64,000 bases of DNA, from contig CAVPNY010000012.1 in the NCBI GenBank assembly GCA_963706905.1, forward strand, positions 558,001 to 622,000, read 5' to 3'. Within the stretch, counting starts at the first letter, position 1, and every line of letters begins with the position of its first letter. The notes under the pieces were generated by a model that had not been told where the DNA came from, did no database searches, and saw nothing but the letters and a program-made list of their open reading frames with translations. This document shows, in pieces, positions 37,546 through 46,863 of the stretch. Source of the DNA: CAVPNY01 sp963706905. Its GTDB lineage: Bacteria; Chloroflexota; Anaerolineae; Anaerolineales; UBA4823. The position numbers and the translations under genes are program-made.

Positions 37546-39038
37546 ATGGAGCCTTTGCGACTGCCTACCGAAGAAGAAGTTCGATTCGCTGCCCGGCAAG
37601 GTGAAGAAGCAGTCGTCGAACTGGTTTTCGGTCTGGTATCCAACTGGGTCGGCGTTCTGCAACAACTAGAAGAGCGTATTCAAGCTCTGGAAGACCAACT
37701 GGCGAAGAACAGCAATAACAGCAGCAAGCCACCTTCCAGCGATGGGCTCAAGAAGCCTTCCCGCAATCGCAGTCTACGCAAGTCCAATGGCCGGAAGAGT
37801 GGTGGGCAGCCCGGCCACAAAGGCCACACCCTGGAGATGCACACGCATCCTGACAAAGTGCAAGTGCATCGTGTAGCTTGTTGCCAGCACTGTCAGAAGT
37901 CTCTGGCAGATACGCCCGCCAAAAAGTATGAGCGCCGCCAGGTTTTTGATCTGCCACCCTTGCAGATCGAAGTCACCGAGCATCAAGCGGAGATCAAGGA
38001 CTGCCCTCATTGCGGTCAGGCGAACAAGGCTGAGTTTCCCACTGGAGTAAGCCAGCCCGTCCAATATGGTCCTGGGCTGAAAGCACAGATGGTGTATTTC
38101 AGTCAATACCATTTCGTGTCATTGGAGCGGGTGGCCGAGATTTTTGCGGATCTGTACGGCCAATCGATCAGTGAAGGCACAGTGGTGGAAGCTTGTCAAT
38201 CTACTGCAGAACAGATAGATGGGATCAACCAGCAAGTTAAGCAACAACTTACTGAGCGGGAAGCCATTACGCATCACGATGAGACGGGAGCCAGGGTAGC
38301 AGGTAAGCTCCACTGGCTGCACTCTACCAGCACCGACCGCTTGACGTACTACCAAATTCATCCCAAGCGAGGCAGTCTAGCCTTGGATGCCATTGATATT
38401 CTTCCCAAACGTAAGGGGAAGGTGATCCACGATGATTACAGCTCCTACTTCAAGTACAAGAACGTCTTCCATGCCGTCTGCAATGCACATCATCTGCGAG
38501 AGCTAAAGTTCATCCACGAACAGTATGGGCAAGACTGGGCTAAAGCGATGGTTGAGCTGCTCCTAGAAATTAAGCAGCGGTGGAGACAGCCCAAGAGCAA
38601 GGACGGGATTGCTTGTCCGAAGCGGAGAAAACAACGTTTGAAGTGCGTTACCGTAGCCTACTCGCACAAGGTTTCCAAGCCAATGCGCCCCCCGAGACCA
38701 CTGATCTGGTTCTCAAGAAACGCGGGCGAAAGAAACAAACGCCTGCAAAGAACTTGCTCGACCGGTTAGAGGAACACCAAAGCGGGGTGTTGGCCTTTAT
38801 GCACGATTTTAAGGTGCCGTTTGATAACAATCAGGCGGAACGCGACTTGCGGATGATGAAAGTCAAGCAGAAAGTATCAGGTTGTTTTCGCTCGGAAACC
38901 GGTGCACAGGCTTTCTGCCAGATCCGGGGTTACTTATCAACTGCTCGCAAGAATGGAAAGGGCATCCTCGATGCACTGCAATTAGCAATGGTTGGTTCAC
39001 CTTTTTCGCCTTCGTTCCTAATTTCAGCAACCCGATAG
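37546..39038 (+). CDS. tnpC: IS66-family transposase TnpC (one-base frameshift)
   Basis: About 497 residues after correction. The N-terminus has the leucine-rich coiled coil (LEERIQALEDQLAKNSNNSSKPPSSD), a zinc finger (CCQHCQKSL, CPHCGQ), then the DDE core: ITHHDETGARV, VIHDDYSSYF and NNQAERDLRMMKVKQKVSG with the catalytic Glu. The raw frame breaks at about 38577 where one G is missing; restoring it continues as KQAVETAQEQGRDC. If the indel is real, the element is immobile on its own. Confidence 0.9.
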
Positions 39039-39047
39039 GCAGTCTGA

Positions 39048-39413
39048 ATGGAAATGTCACAAGAAGAACTGGAAAATGAGTTGATGAGGCTTCTCCTAGA
39101 AGGGGATCACCCCATCCTGACTATACTTCGGCAACAGTATGCTACCGCAAAAGTTGATAGTCGCGAATTCTCCGGTGTTGGTTTCTTTACAAACTTTGAA
39201 GTATCAGAAAATGCTCCTTTCGTAGAGCCTCCCAACTTTGCCGCTGGGAACGTAGACATTCAACTGGAAAACCTACCCAATGGGGCGGGATGTGTACTTT
39301 TTGTCAGGGATGGAAAAATGTCTTTTTTGGAATGCTATACATTTTCAGACCCCTGGCCTGATCGTATCCTGGTCAAGTCGCTCGCGAATGCAATTCCCGC
39401 TATACCTGAGTAG
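39048..39413 (+). CDS. Passenger protein of the IS66 element, unknown function
   Basis: A 121-residue protein encoded nine bases after tnpC and ending inside the right terminal repeat. It has an N-terminal helix (MSQEELENELMRLLLEG), then a compact beta-rich region with EFSGVGFFTNFEV and VLFVRDGKMSFLECYTFSDPWP. No enzyme motif, signal peptide or membrane segment is seen. The TIR and TSD positions show that it moves with the transposase. It may help transposition or be captured cargo; I do not recognise a function. Confidence 0.75.
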   Translation: MEMSQEELENELMRLLLEGDHPILTILRQQYATAKVDSREFSGVGFFTNFEVSENAPFVEPPNFAAGNVDIQLENLPNGAGCVLFVRDGKMSFLECYTFSDPWPDRILVKSLANAIPAIPE

Positions 39414-39625
39414 TTACTGAATTGGTAAGATTGCGCATATTTATGTTTGTAACACCCGAAAATCGTCCCATAATTTTAAAAGTAAATGAAAACCATCCAA
39501 TTGAAGGCTCTATACAATATGACCGCACCGTACACGAAATGGTTTACAATTCTTTCAACAAATTCAATTTTATACGTCTCCTTTAGAATTATATTCTTAA
39601 GGCGCAAAGTAAGGTCCATATAACA

Positions 39626-40540
39626 ATGTCTCAAACCAACAAATTCAATCCCATTGCAGGAATATTCTCTGCTGCAATCACCCCATTAAAAGTCGATCTA
39701 TCACCAGACCTGGATGGAATGGTAAGTCTATTGGAATTCCTCGCTCGACGAGGGTGCCATGGGGCATTAATTATGGGTACAACCGGTGAAGGGCCATCTT
39801 TCAGCCCAGAACAAAGGTTGAATGTTTATCAGGCCGCTCTACAAATTCGGAAAGCTTACCCTGATTTTCGTTTGCTGGCAGGAACTGGTACACCCAGTTT
39901 GGAAGAGACTATTCAATTAACCTGCGCCGCTTTCGAGATAGGATTTGATGGTGTCGTTGTTTTACCTCCATATTACTTTCGTAAAGTAAATGATTCTGGC
40001 CTCTTCGATTGGTTTTCTCTGGTCATCCAGAGATGTGTACCTGAAGGACGACAGTTGCTCGGTTACCATATCCCGGACGTGTCAGGTGTGCCGTTATCGA
40101 TTGATCTGCTATCGAAATTAAAAGATGCATTCCCTGATCGTTTTGCAGGGATAAAGGACTCCTCGGGTAACAAAGATTTTGCGAAGGCCCTAGGCGCTCG
40201 CTTTGGAAAAAATCTAATTGTCTTAACTGGAAATGACCGTTTGTTGAGTTTTGCATTAGAGAACTATGGTGCAGGCTGTATCACTGCATGCGCGAACCTG
40301 ATTTCTCCTAAACTACGGCTGGTTTGGGACGCTTACCAGGGTGGACAAAGTGATCCGAACGCCCAAGAATTGATTGACCAGGCACGCCAGATCATTGAGC
40401 GATATCCCCCGCTCCCCTCCATGATTAAGGCCCTTTTAGCAGAGCGCTTCGGCTTTCCGCGATGGCCAGTTTGCCCTCCATTACAACCATCTCCGGCTGA
40501 AAATTGTCTGGATGTCATCGAAAAGTTAGATATAGCGTAA
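39626..40540 (+). CDS. DapA/NAL-superfamily Schiff-base aldolase
   Basis: A 304-residue class I aldolase-fold enzyme. GTTGEGPSF binds the pyruvyl carboxylate, the catalytic Tyr is in LGYHIP and the Schiff-base Lys in FAGIKDSSGN. Family members make dihydrodipicolinate or cleave sialic acid and keto-sugar acids. There are no lysine-biosynthesis neighbours, so a catabolic aldolase is as likely as DHDPS. The 208-base gap upstream (39418-39625) contains only the IS66 target site and A+T-rich sequence. Confidence 0.85.
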   Translation: MSQTNKFNPIAGIFSAAITPLKVDLSPDLDGMVSLLEFLARRGCHGALIMGTTGEGPSFSPEQRLNVYQAALQIRKAYPDFRLLAGTGTPSLEETIQLTCAAFEIGFDGVVVLPPYYFRKVNDSGLFDWFSLVIQRCVPEGRQLLGYHIPDVSGVPLSIDLLSKLKDAFPDRFAGIKDSSGNKDFAKALGARFGKNLIVLTGNDRLLSFALENYGAGCITACANLISPKLRLVWDAYQGGQSDPNAQELIDQARQIIERYPPLPSMIKALLAERFGFPRWPVCPPLQPSPAENCLDVIEKLDIA

Positions 40541-40590
40541 AATAGGGAAGATTTGATCTCTAAATTCGCTAACCGGCAATTTTCATTCTA

Positions 40591-43013
40591 ATGACTTCAG
40601 CCTCCCCGGAAATACCCCCCTCGAATTCTCAATCCGAACGCCCCCCCTTGTTCGTCTTACTCTTAGGGGGATTGGGGGTGATAATTGTCGTTTTAATCGG
40701 ATCTATCTTTTTCCTGACTCGTTCTAACGAGCCACAAGTTACTACTTTACCTATATCCCCCACCATCGCTCCTTCGCTCTCCCAGGTTTCCAATCCGACA
40801 TCCACATCGACTGCTACTCTGACACCTTCCCCTCGGCCGACTTTCACCCCAAAACCATCTAACACACCAACAGTATCACCGACAATAACAGCGACGCTCC
40901 TGCCAACTTTACCACCATCCTTAACTCCAGCAATCCCGGTTGCCAAGAACGATCCATACCAGCTGGTCTTCTGGAACCCTGAGCTCGCTGATCAGTTGAT
41001 CGAATTATTAGAGGCCTACCCCGAGACTCTTTCCAGCTTCGCCCGTGGGGCGGATAATTCGGGGTATTTCGAAGCATTTGAATATTCTGTATTTGCTTTA
41101 CGAGAAGCCTTGCTGCGTTTCCCAACAGCTTCGCAGGCTCAGAACTGGTCTTGGCAATTGGGATACAACCTGGCACGCACAAATGACCCGCAAAGCGGCA
41201 AGTTATTTGCAGATCTTATCACCATGGAGCTAAACGCTGGTCGGATTCAATTGGATAATATGTTCAATTGGGGACTCTCGCAGCAGCCGCCCGTTACTAT
41301 CGAATTAATCCCTCTGGATACCCCCCCAGGGTACCTGAGCAGCTCCCTGGTGAAGGTTAGTTTGGAGCAAAACGGCAGCAGCTTTTTCTGGCTTATTGAG
41401 AGTCCCACAGGGTTTGTTTCTTACCCGTTGGCTGACAATTTCAATTTTATGAATCCAACTGGTGTAAATTACTTTGTTGAAGATTTACTTGGAGAGGGCA
41501 GCTCCGTCGTTGGTATATTCCCAACCCAAATCACTGGAACAACTGATCCTATGAAGTACCCCGGATCTTCAGCCTGGCACAGCAACCGCCAATTGAGCTT
41601 TCATTTGAACCATCTGCAGCGCCGCAGATCGGCCCCGATTTTGTAAATCGGTGGGAAGTATTACCCGCTGGTTCCGAAGAAGCAGATCTTCAATTTAGAG
41701 ACACTATCTTTCCAGCCTGCCCAGTAACCGTCCGGCATTTATATGCATGGGATGGAAGTGCATTTTCATTCATCAGGGCAGATTATGAAATCGTCCCTGA
41801 TGCGGCGCTATTGGGTTTTTGCGAACAAGTTATCGATTTTTCAGTCAATGCTTGGGGGCTGGATACAACTGTTCAATTAATGGAAACGCTTTTGCCGGAC
41901 TGGCCTCCGGAGACTAAAATGGATGGAGATCCATACCCTGAAGATGCCCTGGACGAATGGCGATACCGCCTGAGTATCTACCACGCGTTACTTGGCAACC
42001 AAAGTGAGGCGGTAGAGTATGCCACAGCCATTGTAGAAAATCCTTCCTCCCCAACCAGTCGTTGGGTGATCCCGGCCCAGGATTTTCTCAATACATACCA
42101 AAACCCGAGCGACATTTACCAGGTTTGTTTGGACGCAAGTTTCTGTGACTTGAAACTAGCCTTTCAGGCAGTGGTCAAGACCATCCCGGCCGAAGATTAT
42201 CCTGTCGCCCCTCAAAAGTTGACCGATGCCGGAGTTACATTCCTTTCCTCCGGGTATTTTGATTTTGATAATGACGGTCAAACGGAGACGTGGCTGGTAG
42301 TCCGCCATCAGCAAGGAGCACCTCTCGAATTTTGGATATTGTATCCTGGCGAAGATCAGATTTATCCGCTTTATGTGACTACTCTGGAGGCGAACAAGCC
42401 GATAATCACTTATAAAGAACCGGTATCCGAACCTCCCATTGTTCAAATCCAACCAGATATAACTTTCCAACTTTTCCGCTATGGTCCAGATGATCAACCG
42501 TTTATATTGCTGGTCGAGCCTGAGGTTATTTTTTCGTCTGATCGAACAGAGAGCGAACTCGATAGAATTGAAGACTCACTCCTGAGCGGGGGCGATCCAA
42601 TCCAGATGCGCGACGATCTCATCATTCTTGAACAACAACCGTTTTTTACATGCAGCTATATTTTATGTCCTCGATATTACTATCTTCTCGGTTTGGCCAA
42701 TGAATTATCGACGCAGGAAAAAGCCGCGGTTGATGCCTATCTGCGGCTTTGGCGAGGTTTCCTCGAGAGTCCCTATACCACGATGGCGCGTTTTAAGATC
42801 TCCGGTCCAGCAGTTCCACCCGGGCCGACTGTGACTCCAACTCGAACGATCACTCCAATCCCAACCAAAACGGTAACGCGTACACCGACTGTAACCTTTA
42901 CGCCGACGATCACAGGCACATTGCCAACGCCTACACAATCAAGCACGCCCACACCAACACAAAGTGGGACTCCACCCACTCCAACAAAGACCTACTTTTA
43001 TCCACCACCATAA
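40591..43013 (+). CDS. Large membrane-anchored Thr/Pro-rich protein (one-base frameshift)
   Basis: About 807 residues after correction, with no recognised family. A single hydrophobic anchor (about residues 19-43) is followed by a Thr/Ser/Pro linker (PTSTSTATLTPSPRPTFTP), an extracytoplasmic body of about 600 residues containing DFDNDGQTETW, which resembles an FG-GAP/calcium-binding-like loop, and a second Thr/Pro tail ending in YFYPPP. The raw frame breaks at about 41560 in a C run; restoring one C gives MKYPRIFSLAQQPP and a continuous frame. It is three bases before lipM. A cell-surface role is inferred from architecture only. Confidence 0.75.
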
Positions 43014-43016
43014 GAA

Positions 43017-43853
43017 TTGATGGTCAGTTTAAATCGTTCTCGATGGAGATTGATCTTTAGCCTTCCCGCGCCAGGCGCCTGGAACATGGCTGTTGACGAA
43101 GCAATACTCGAATTTGCAGGACGCGGTGAGGTAGAACCGACCTTGCGCCTGTATTCCTGGGAGCCGGCCTGTCTTTCGGTAGGCTATGCGCAGCCATTTG
43201 CCGATATCGATCTCAATCAACTTAATTTGAACGGATGGCAGGTTGTTCGGCGACCGACCGGGGGACGCGCCATCCTGCATATTGATGAGCTGACCTATTC
43301 TGTGATCGGCGCAAATTCTGAGCCTCGCCTGGCTGGCTCGGTGCTTGAGAGTTACCAGCGCCTCTCCACTGCTTTGCTCACAGCCTTGCAAACCTTGGGC
43401 ATCTCTGCCCAGGCATTAGCAAAAGATAAACCGTCAACAGCCGGCGTAAATCCAAATCCGGTTTGCTTCGAGGTTCCTTCAGATTACGAAATCACCTTTC
43501 AGGGTAGGAAATTAATTGGTAGCGCCCAAGCCCGGCGCAAAGACGGCGTACTTCAACATGGGTCGCTGCCTCTCTTCGGGGATCTGAGGCGCATCACTCA
43601 AGTGCTGCATTTTCCCGATGAGGATGCTCGCAAGACAGCGGCTCTCCGGCTGCTCGATCGGGCAATCACTGTTGAAGGCGTGCTTGGGCACCAGGTGCCT
43701 TGGGATATCGCCGCTCGTGCCGTCTCAGAAGCATTCCAAAGTACTTTGGATATAGAGTTTTCCCAGCAAGATCTTTCTAGGGTAGAGGAAACCCGGGCTC
43801 AGGAGCTGGTTGTGAAAAAGTATGCCAGTTCAACCTGGACAAATCGGGTTTAA
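43017..43853 (+). CDS. lipM: Octanoyltransferase LipM-type (lipoate/biotin ligase fold)
   Basis: A 278-residue protein of the LplA/LipB fold. VVRRPTGGRAILH is the substrate-loop motif, and VCFEVPSDYEITFQGRKLIG places a Cys where LipM has its catalytic cysteine, with SAQARRKDGVLQHGSL following. This argues for octanoyl transfer from ACP to GcvH-type proteins and not ATP-dependent lipoate ligation. It lies eight bases before the DUF503 gene. LplA-like ligase is the main alternative. Confidence 0.85.
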   Translation: MMVSLNRSRWRLIFSLPAPGAWNMAVDEAILEFAGRGEVEPTLRLYSWEPACLSVGYAQPFADIDLNQLNLNGWQVVRRPTGGRAILHIDELTYSVIGANSEPRLAGSVLESYQRLSTALLTALQTLGISAQALAKDKPSTAGVNPNPVCFEVPSDYEITFQGRKLIGSAQARRKDGVLQHGSLPLFGDLRRITQVLHFPDEDARKTAALRLLDRAITVEGVLGHQVPWDIAARAVSEAFQSTLDIEFSQQDLSRVEETRAQELVVKKYASSTWTNRV

Positions 43854-43861
43854 TTGCTGAA

Positions 43862-44146
43862 ATGCATATTGGTGTACTCACCCTTCACATTCACCTTGAT
43901 GGCTGCACTTCATTGAAGGAAAAGCGTAGCCGGCTCAAACCATTAATATCTCGTCTCCATCGTGAGTTCAATATATCTGTAGCAGAGATCGATCACCAGG
44001 ATATCTGGCAGGACTCGATTATTGCTTGTATTTTGGTGAGTAACAGTCAGGCGTATACTCAACGCTCGCTTCAACAGGTTTCGGACTGGATCGAAACATC
44101 CTGGCCAGATGTCACCCTGGTCGAGGATCAATTGGATATGTTATAA
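43862..44146 (+). CDS. DUF503 (YlxP-like) small protein
   Basis: A 94-residue protein beginning MHIGVLTLHIHLDGCTSLKEKR, the diagnostic start of the DUF503/YlxP family, with a ferredoxin-like fold predicted. In many bacteria ylxP lies near rbfA and infB and is thought to aid ribosome or RNA function; here it follows lipM. The C-terminus IETSWPDVTLVEDQLDML is normal. Confidence 0.87.
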   Translation: MHIGVLTLHIHLDGCTSLKEKRSRLKPLISRLHREFNISVAEIDHQDIWQDSIIACILVSNSQAYTQRSLQQVSDWIETSWPDVTLVEDQLDML

Positions 44147-44250
44147 CCAGATATTGGTTTTACTTCCGGGGATGTCCAATTACTCGAGTACAGGAACAGG
44201 AAAGGTAATCAGAAATTTCGTTATACATTTAGCATCGGGAGGTTTGAACG

Positions 44251-45042
44251 ATGAATTTAAAATTAAGTGGAAAGAAAGCACTCGTCACAGGATCCAGCCG
44301 GGGATTGGGATTTGCTACAGCCTTAAATCTAGCTCGAGAGGGTTGCCAGGTTGGGATCAACGGTCGGGACATCGAGAGTCTCTCAATTGCAGCAAGCTCA
44401 ATCTCTGTAGAAACTGGAAGCCAGGTTATTCCATTGACGGGCGATCTTACCGATCCAGATTTTCCAGCTGTCTTAGTAGATCAGTTCGCCAAGGCATCTG
44501 ACGGAATCGATATCCTGGTGACGAATACCGGCGGTCCGCCGGCTGGCCGCTTTGAGAATTTGGATGACCACGTATGGCAGAAGGCGATTGAATTGAATCT
44601 TATGAGCCACGTCCGGCTGATCCGGGCTGCCCTACCCTACCTGCGTCTTTCTCCGGCAGCAAGTGTTTTGACCATCACTTCATATTCGGTGAAACAACCG
44701 ATCCCTAATCTTGTTCTCTCCAACAGCATTCGAGCGGCCACAATTGGGCTAACTAAGACACTCGCCTTGGAACTTGGGTCAGAAGGTATCCGCTTTAACT
44801 CTCTGTTACCCGCTTGGACTGAAACGGAAAGGGCTTTGGAACTCCTGGCTAACCGAGCACGGCTGAATCAAACAACTGTAGAAGAAGAGGTAACAAAACA
44901 AGCTAAGGAATCCCCATTTGGACGTCTGGCCAGTCCTGAGGAATTTGCGAATGTCGCTGTTTTCCTGGTGTCTCCGGTTGCCTCATTTGTTACCGGGGTG
45001 ATGTTGACTGTAGATGGAGGTATGTATCGCGGGATTTATTAA
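44251..45042 (+). CDS. Short-chain dehydrogenase/reductase with altered active site
   Basis: A 263-residue SDR. The cofactor motif TGSSRGLG (residues 13-20) and the NTGGPP motif in place of NNAG are seen. Where classical SDRs have Tyr-x-x-x-Lys the sequence reads LSNSIRAATIG after TSYSVKQPIPNLV, so both catalytic residues are replaced, a pattern kept in a subset of homologues. Either another residue takes their role or the enzyme acts differently. The 104-base gap upstream contains GGGAGG near the ATG. Substrate unknown. Confidence 0.85.
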   Translation: MNLKLSGKKALVTGSSRGLGFATALNLAREGCQVGINGRDIESLSIAASSISVETGSQVIPLTGDLTDPDFPAVLVDQFAKASDGIDILVTNTGGPPAGRFENLDDHVWQKAIELNLMSHVRLIRAALPYLRLSPAASVLTITSYSVKQPIPNLVLSNSIRAATIGLTKTLALELGSEGIRFNSLLPAWTETERALELLANRARLNQTTVEEEVTKQAKESPFGRLASPEEFANVAVFLVSPVASFVTGVMLTVDGGMYRGIY

Positions 45043-45068
45043 TTGAGATCTACAGAGTTGGGGGGAAT

Positions 45069-45107
45069 GGGGATGTTTGGGTGGGCTAAACTCACCCAAA
45101 CAGCCCC
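45069..45107. terminator. Strong stem-loop between convergent genes
   Basis: GGGGATGTTTGGGTG (45069-45083) pairs with 45093-45107 at 14 of 15 positions around a 9-base loop. It lies between the SDR gene and the convergent lipoprotein gene. The T-tract is weak on either strand (AATTT), so it is probably a bidirectional but imperfect terminator. Confidence 0.6.
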
Positions 45108-45141
45108 AATTTCAAAGTCAAATGCGTAGCTCCTAACAATC

Positions 45142-46245
45142 TTAGCTGTGAGAATCAGCAAAATGTGCTTTTAACGCATTATAAATATAATTCTGCCAGA
45201 GACGCATGATGTCTTCTTGATGATAATCATGGGTGGAATGGGTCTGGATGATGAAACGACCATCCTTGCAGATGGCAATCGTTCCGTGGTTGTCCTTTTC
45301 CCAGGCCAGATTTCCTGCCAGAATTGTCGCATCGCTTCCAGGGAGCTTCTTTAAGAAATCGCCTGCATCCCCAAACCATTCGAGGTTATAGTGTGATAAT
45401 AAAACGCCGTCGTTCGGTTCATGGAATATCGGGTGCTCAGGGACCAACCACCATATCGACCGCGAACCATCCGGAGGATTCCACCAATCTTTCTGGAATT
45501 TAACTCCGCAATTTGTTAATAATGTGGTCGCCTTGGTACCACCAACATCATCCAGATTCCATACTTCCAGGATCACAGCAGATCCGCGATTGACTTGATC
45601 ATTGATATAGCCAAAGAATTCACCCTGAACGCCGCTTCTAGCTTCAACTCCGGTGATAATTAAATCCCAATCGGTTCCCGATAACAGCTGCCCCTTAAAA
45701 TCACCAACCGCATCCTTTACATCAACATAGGGCAAGCCCATTCCATCCAGGGCTGCTTTAATATACCGGACCAGAAGTGTCCCCGCAATATCTTCGAATA
45801 ACAGGATATTAGATGTTTTCATCCACTCTTCGATATCTGGTGTAGGGGTTGGAGGCTCAAGCGTCGGTGTTTGTGTTTCCGTCGGCAGTAGCATCGCAGT
45901 GGGAGCGGGTAGTTCGGTTGGCTGCTCTACTGGGAGGTCTGCAATTTCTTGAATAGGTGGCACTTCTGTCGCCTGCGCTACGACAGTCATGTGCGCAGCC
46001 TGCTGGGCATTAACTGTAGATTGAACCTCAACAGCGATCTGAGTGGCTTTCGCAATGTCAGCCAGTTGCTGCGCGAGCTGAGTGCTTTGAGCATTCAAGG
46101 CAGCCATGGTCCCGTCAACGGTGGAATCTGTCCCGCTTGGCATATTACAAGCAGTCATCAACAAGATTAGCAATAGTAGTAGATGAAATGCTTTTGCCCG
46201 GTATACTTTTCTTGGGTGGCTTCGACGGTGGAGATTGGTATCCAT
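45142..46245 (-). CDS. Lipoprotein with Thr/Pro linker, unknown function
   Basis: A 367-residue exported protein with a lipobox (LLMTAC, Cys about residue 33), a coiled-coil-like region (MAALNAQSTQLAQQLADIAKA), a Thr/Pro/Glu linker and a folded C-terminal domain of about 230 residues (DWDLIITGVEARSGVQGEFFGYI, GSAVILEVWNLDD, LVPEHPIFHEPNDG). The last resembles ThuA/GATase-like folds in its pattern, but I cannot assign it. The basic N-terminus suggests the true start may lie inside, at the second hydrophobic turn. It is transcribed alone. Confidence 0.7.
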   Translation of the reverse strand: MDTNLHRRSHPRKVYRAKAFHLLLLLILLMTACNMPSGTDSTVDGTMAALNAQSTQLAQQLADIAKATQIAVEVQSTVNAQQAAHMTVVAQATEVPPIQEIADLPVEQPTELPAPTAMLLPTETQTPTLEPPTPTPDIEEWMKTSNILLFEDIAGTLLVRYIKAALDGMGLPYVDVKDAVGDFKGQLLSGTDWDLIITGVEARSGVQGEFFGYINDQVNRGSAVILEVWNLDDVGGTKATTLLTNCGVKFQKDWWNPPDGSRSIWWLVPEHPIFHEPNDGVLLSHYNLEWFGDAGDFLKKLPGSDATILAGNLAWEKDNHGTIAICKDGRFIIQTHSTHDYHQEDIMRLWQNYIYNALKAHFADSHS

Positions 46246-46425
46246 GCTGGCACCTCGGTTTTTCTGGTTGAAAATTTTCGACCCCTAAGTGATATTCTAG
46301 TTCTCAGTATAGAAATAAAACTAGATACAGTCAATATGCCTTGCAAATATGAAGGGGGTTTAAAAAAAATCTGACATCTTTGATGGGTAAATCTTTTGCC
46401 CGAAGTGCTTTGGTGAATCATAAGA

Positions 46426-46452
46426 TTACCAACCGACATAATCGGTTAGTAA
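46426..46452. repeat. 27-bp near-palindrome between the lipoprotein and rsfS genes
   Basis: TTACCAACCGA and TCGGTTAGTAA form an inverted repeat with one mismatch around five bases. It lies 39 bases past the rsfS stop in a 245-base region that otherwise shows no gene. It could be a weak terminator for the rsfS operon or an operator. Confidence 0.35.
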
Positions 46453-46490
46453 ATCAACAGAACAAATCAACAATATTTGACAGGACTGGT

Positions 46491-46835
46491 TTATTGCAAA
46501 TGAAGCAGGATTTTACCTTTTGTCCACAATTCTTCCAATCGGTAATAATCTCTGCGTTCTGGAGAGAACAAGTGAAGAACTACATCCCCAAAATCGACTA
46601 AGACCCACCCATAACTTGAAGATCCTTCGACCCTGCCATTCAGAGCGTGATTCTTCTTCACTTGTTCGAGAGCCGCATCTGCCAATGCATTCAGCATCCG
46701 ATCGCTAGTTGCTGAACATATGACAAAATACTCGGCAAAGTAGGCGATTTCATGGATGTCCAATAAAAGAATGTCTTCTCCCTTTCTTTCTTCCAAGGCG
46801 TCAACAACCGTACGAGCAATTTCTAATGTATTCAG
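46491..46835 (-). CDS. rsfS: Ribosomal silencing factor RsfS
   Basis: RsfS binds L14 and blocks subunit joining when nutrients fall. The sequence LLLDIHEIAYFAEYFVICSATSDRMLNALAD and GSSSYGWVLVDFGDVVLHLFSPERRDYYRLEELW is diagnostic. The conserved N-terminus (NTLEIARTVVDALEERKGED) extends beyond the first standard start; the only start with a Shine-Dalgarno (GAGAGGTG) is a CTG at 46835, with an in-frame TGA just upstream. This gives 114 residues, normal length. The alternative is a hidden indel before the start. Confidence 0.9.
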   Translation of the reverse strand: MNTLEIARTVVDALEERKGEDILLLDIHEIAYFAEYFVICSATSDRMLNALADAALEQVKKNHALNGRVEGSSSYGWVLVDFGDVVLHLFSPERRDYYRLEELWTKGKILLHLQ

Positions 46836-46863
46836 ATATCACCTCTCATTCTTTCTTCTAAGG

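Larger units (their letters stand above)
37473..39417 (+). mobile_element. IS66-type element, 1945 bp, carrying a passenger gene
   Basis: The ends GTAACTGCTCAGGCATA (37473-37489) and the complement of 39401-39417 match at 15 of 17 positions. An 8-bp duplication TGAATTGG flanks it exactly (37465-37472 and 39418-39425), as expected for IS66. Inside are tnpC and a second short gene; tnpA and tnpB are absent, as in the single-transposase IS66 subgroup. Confidence 0.93.
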
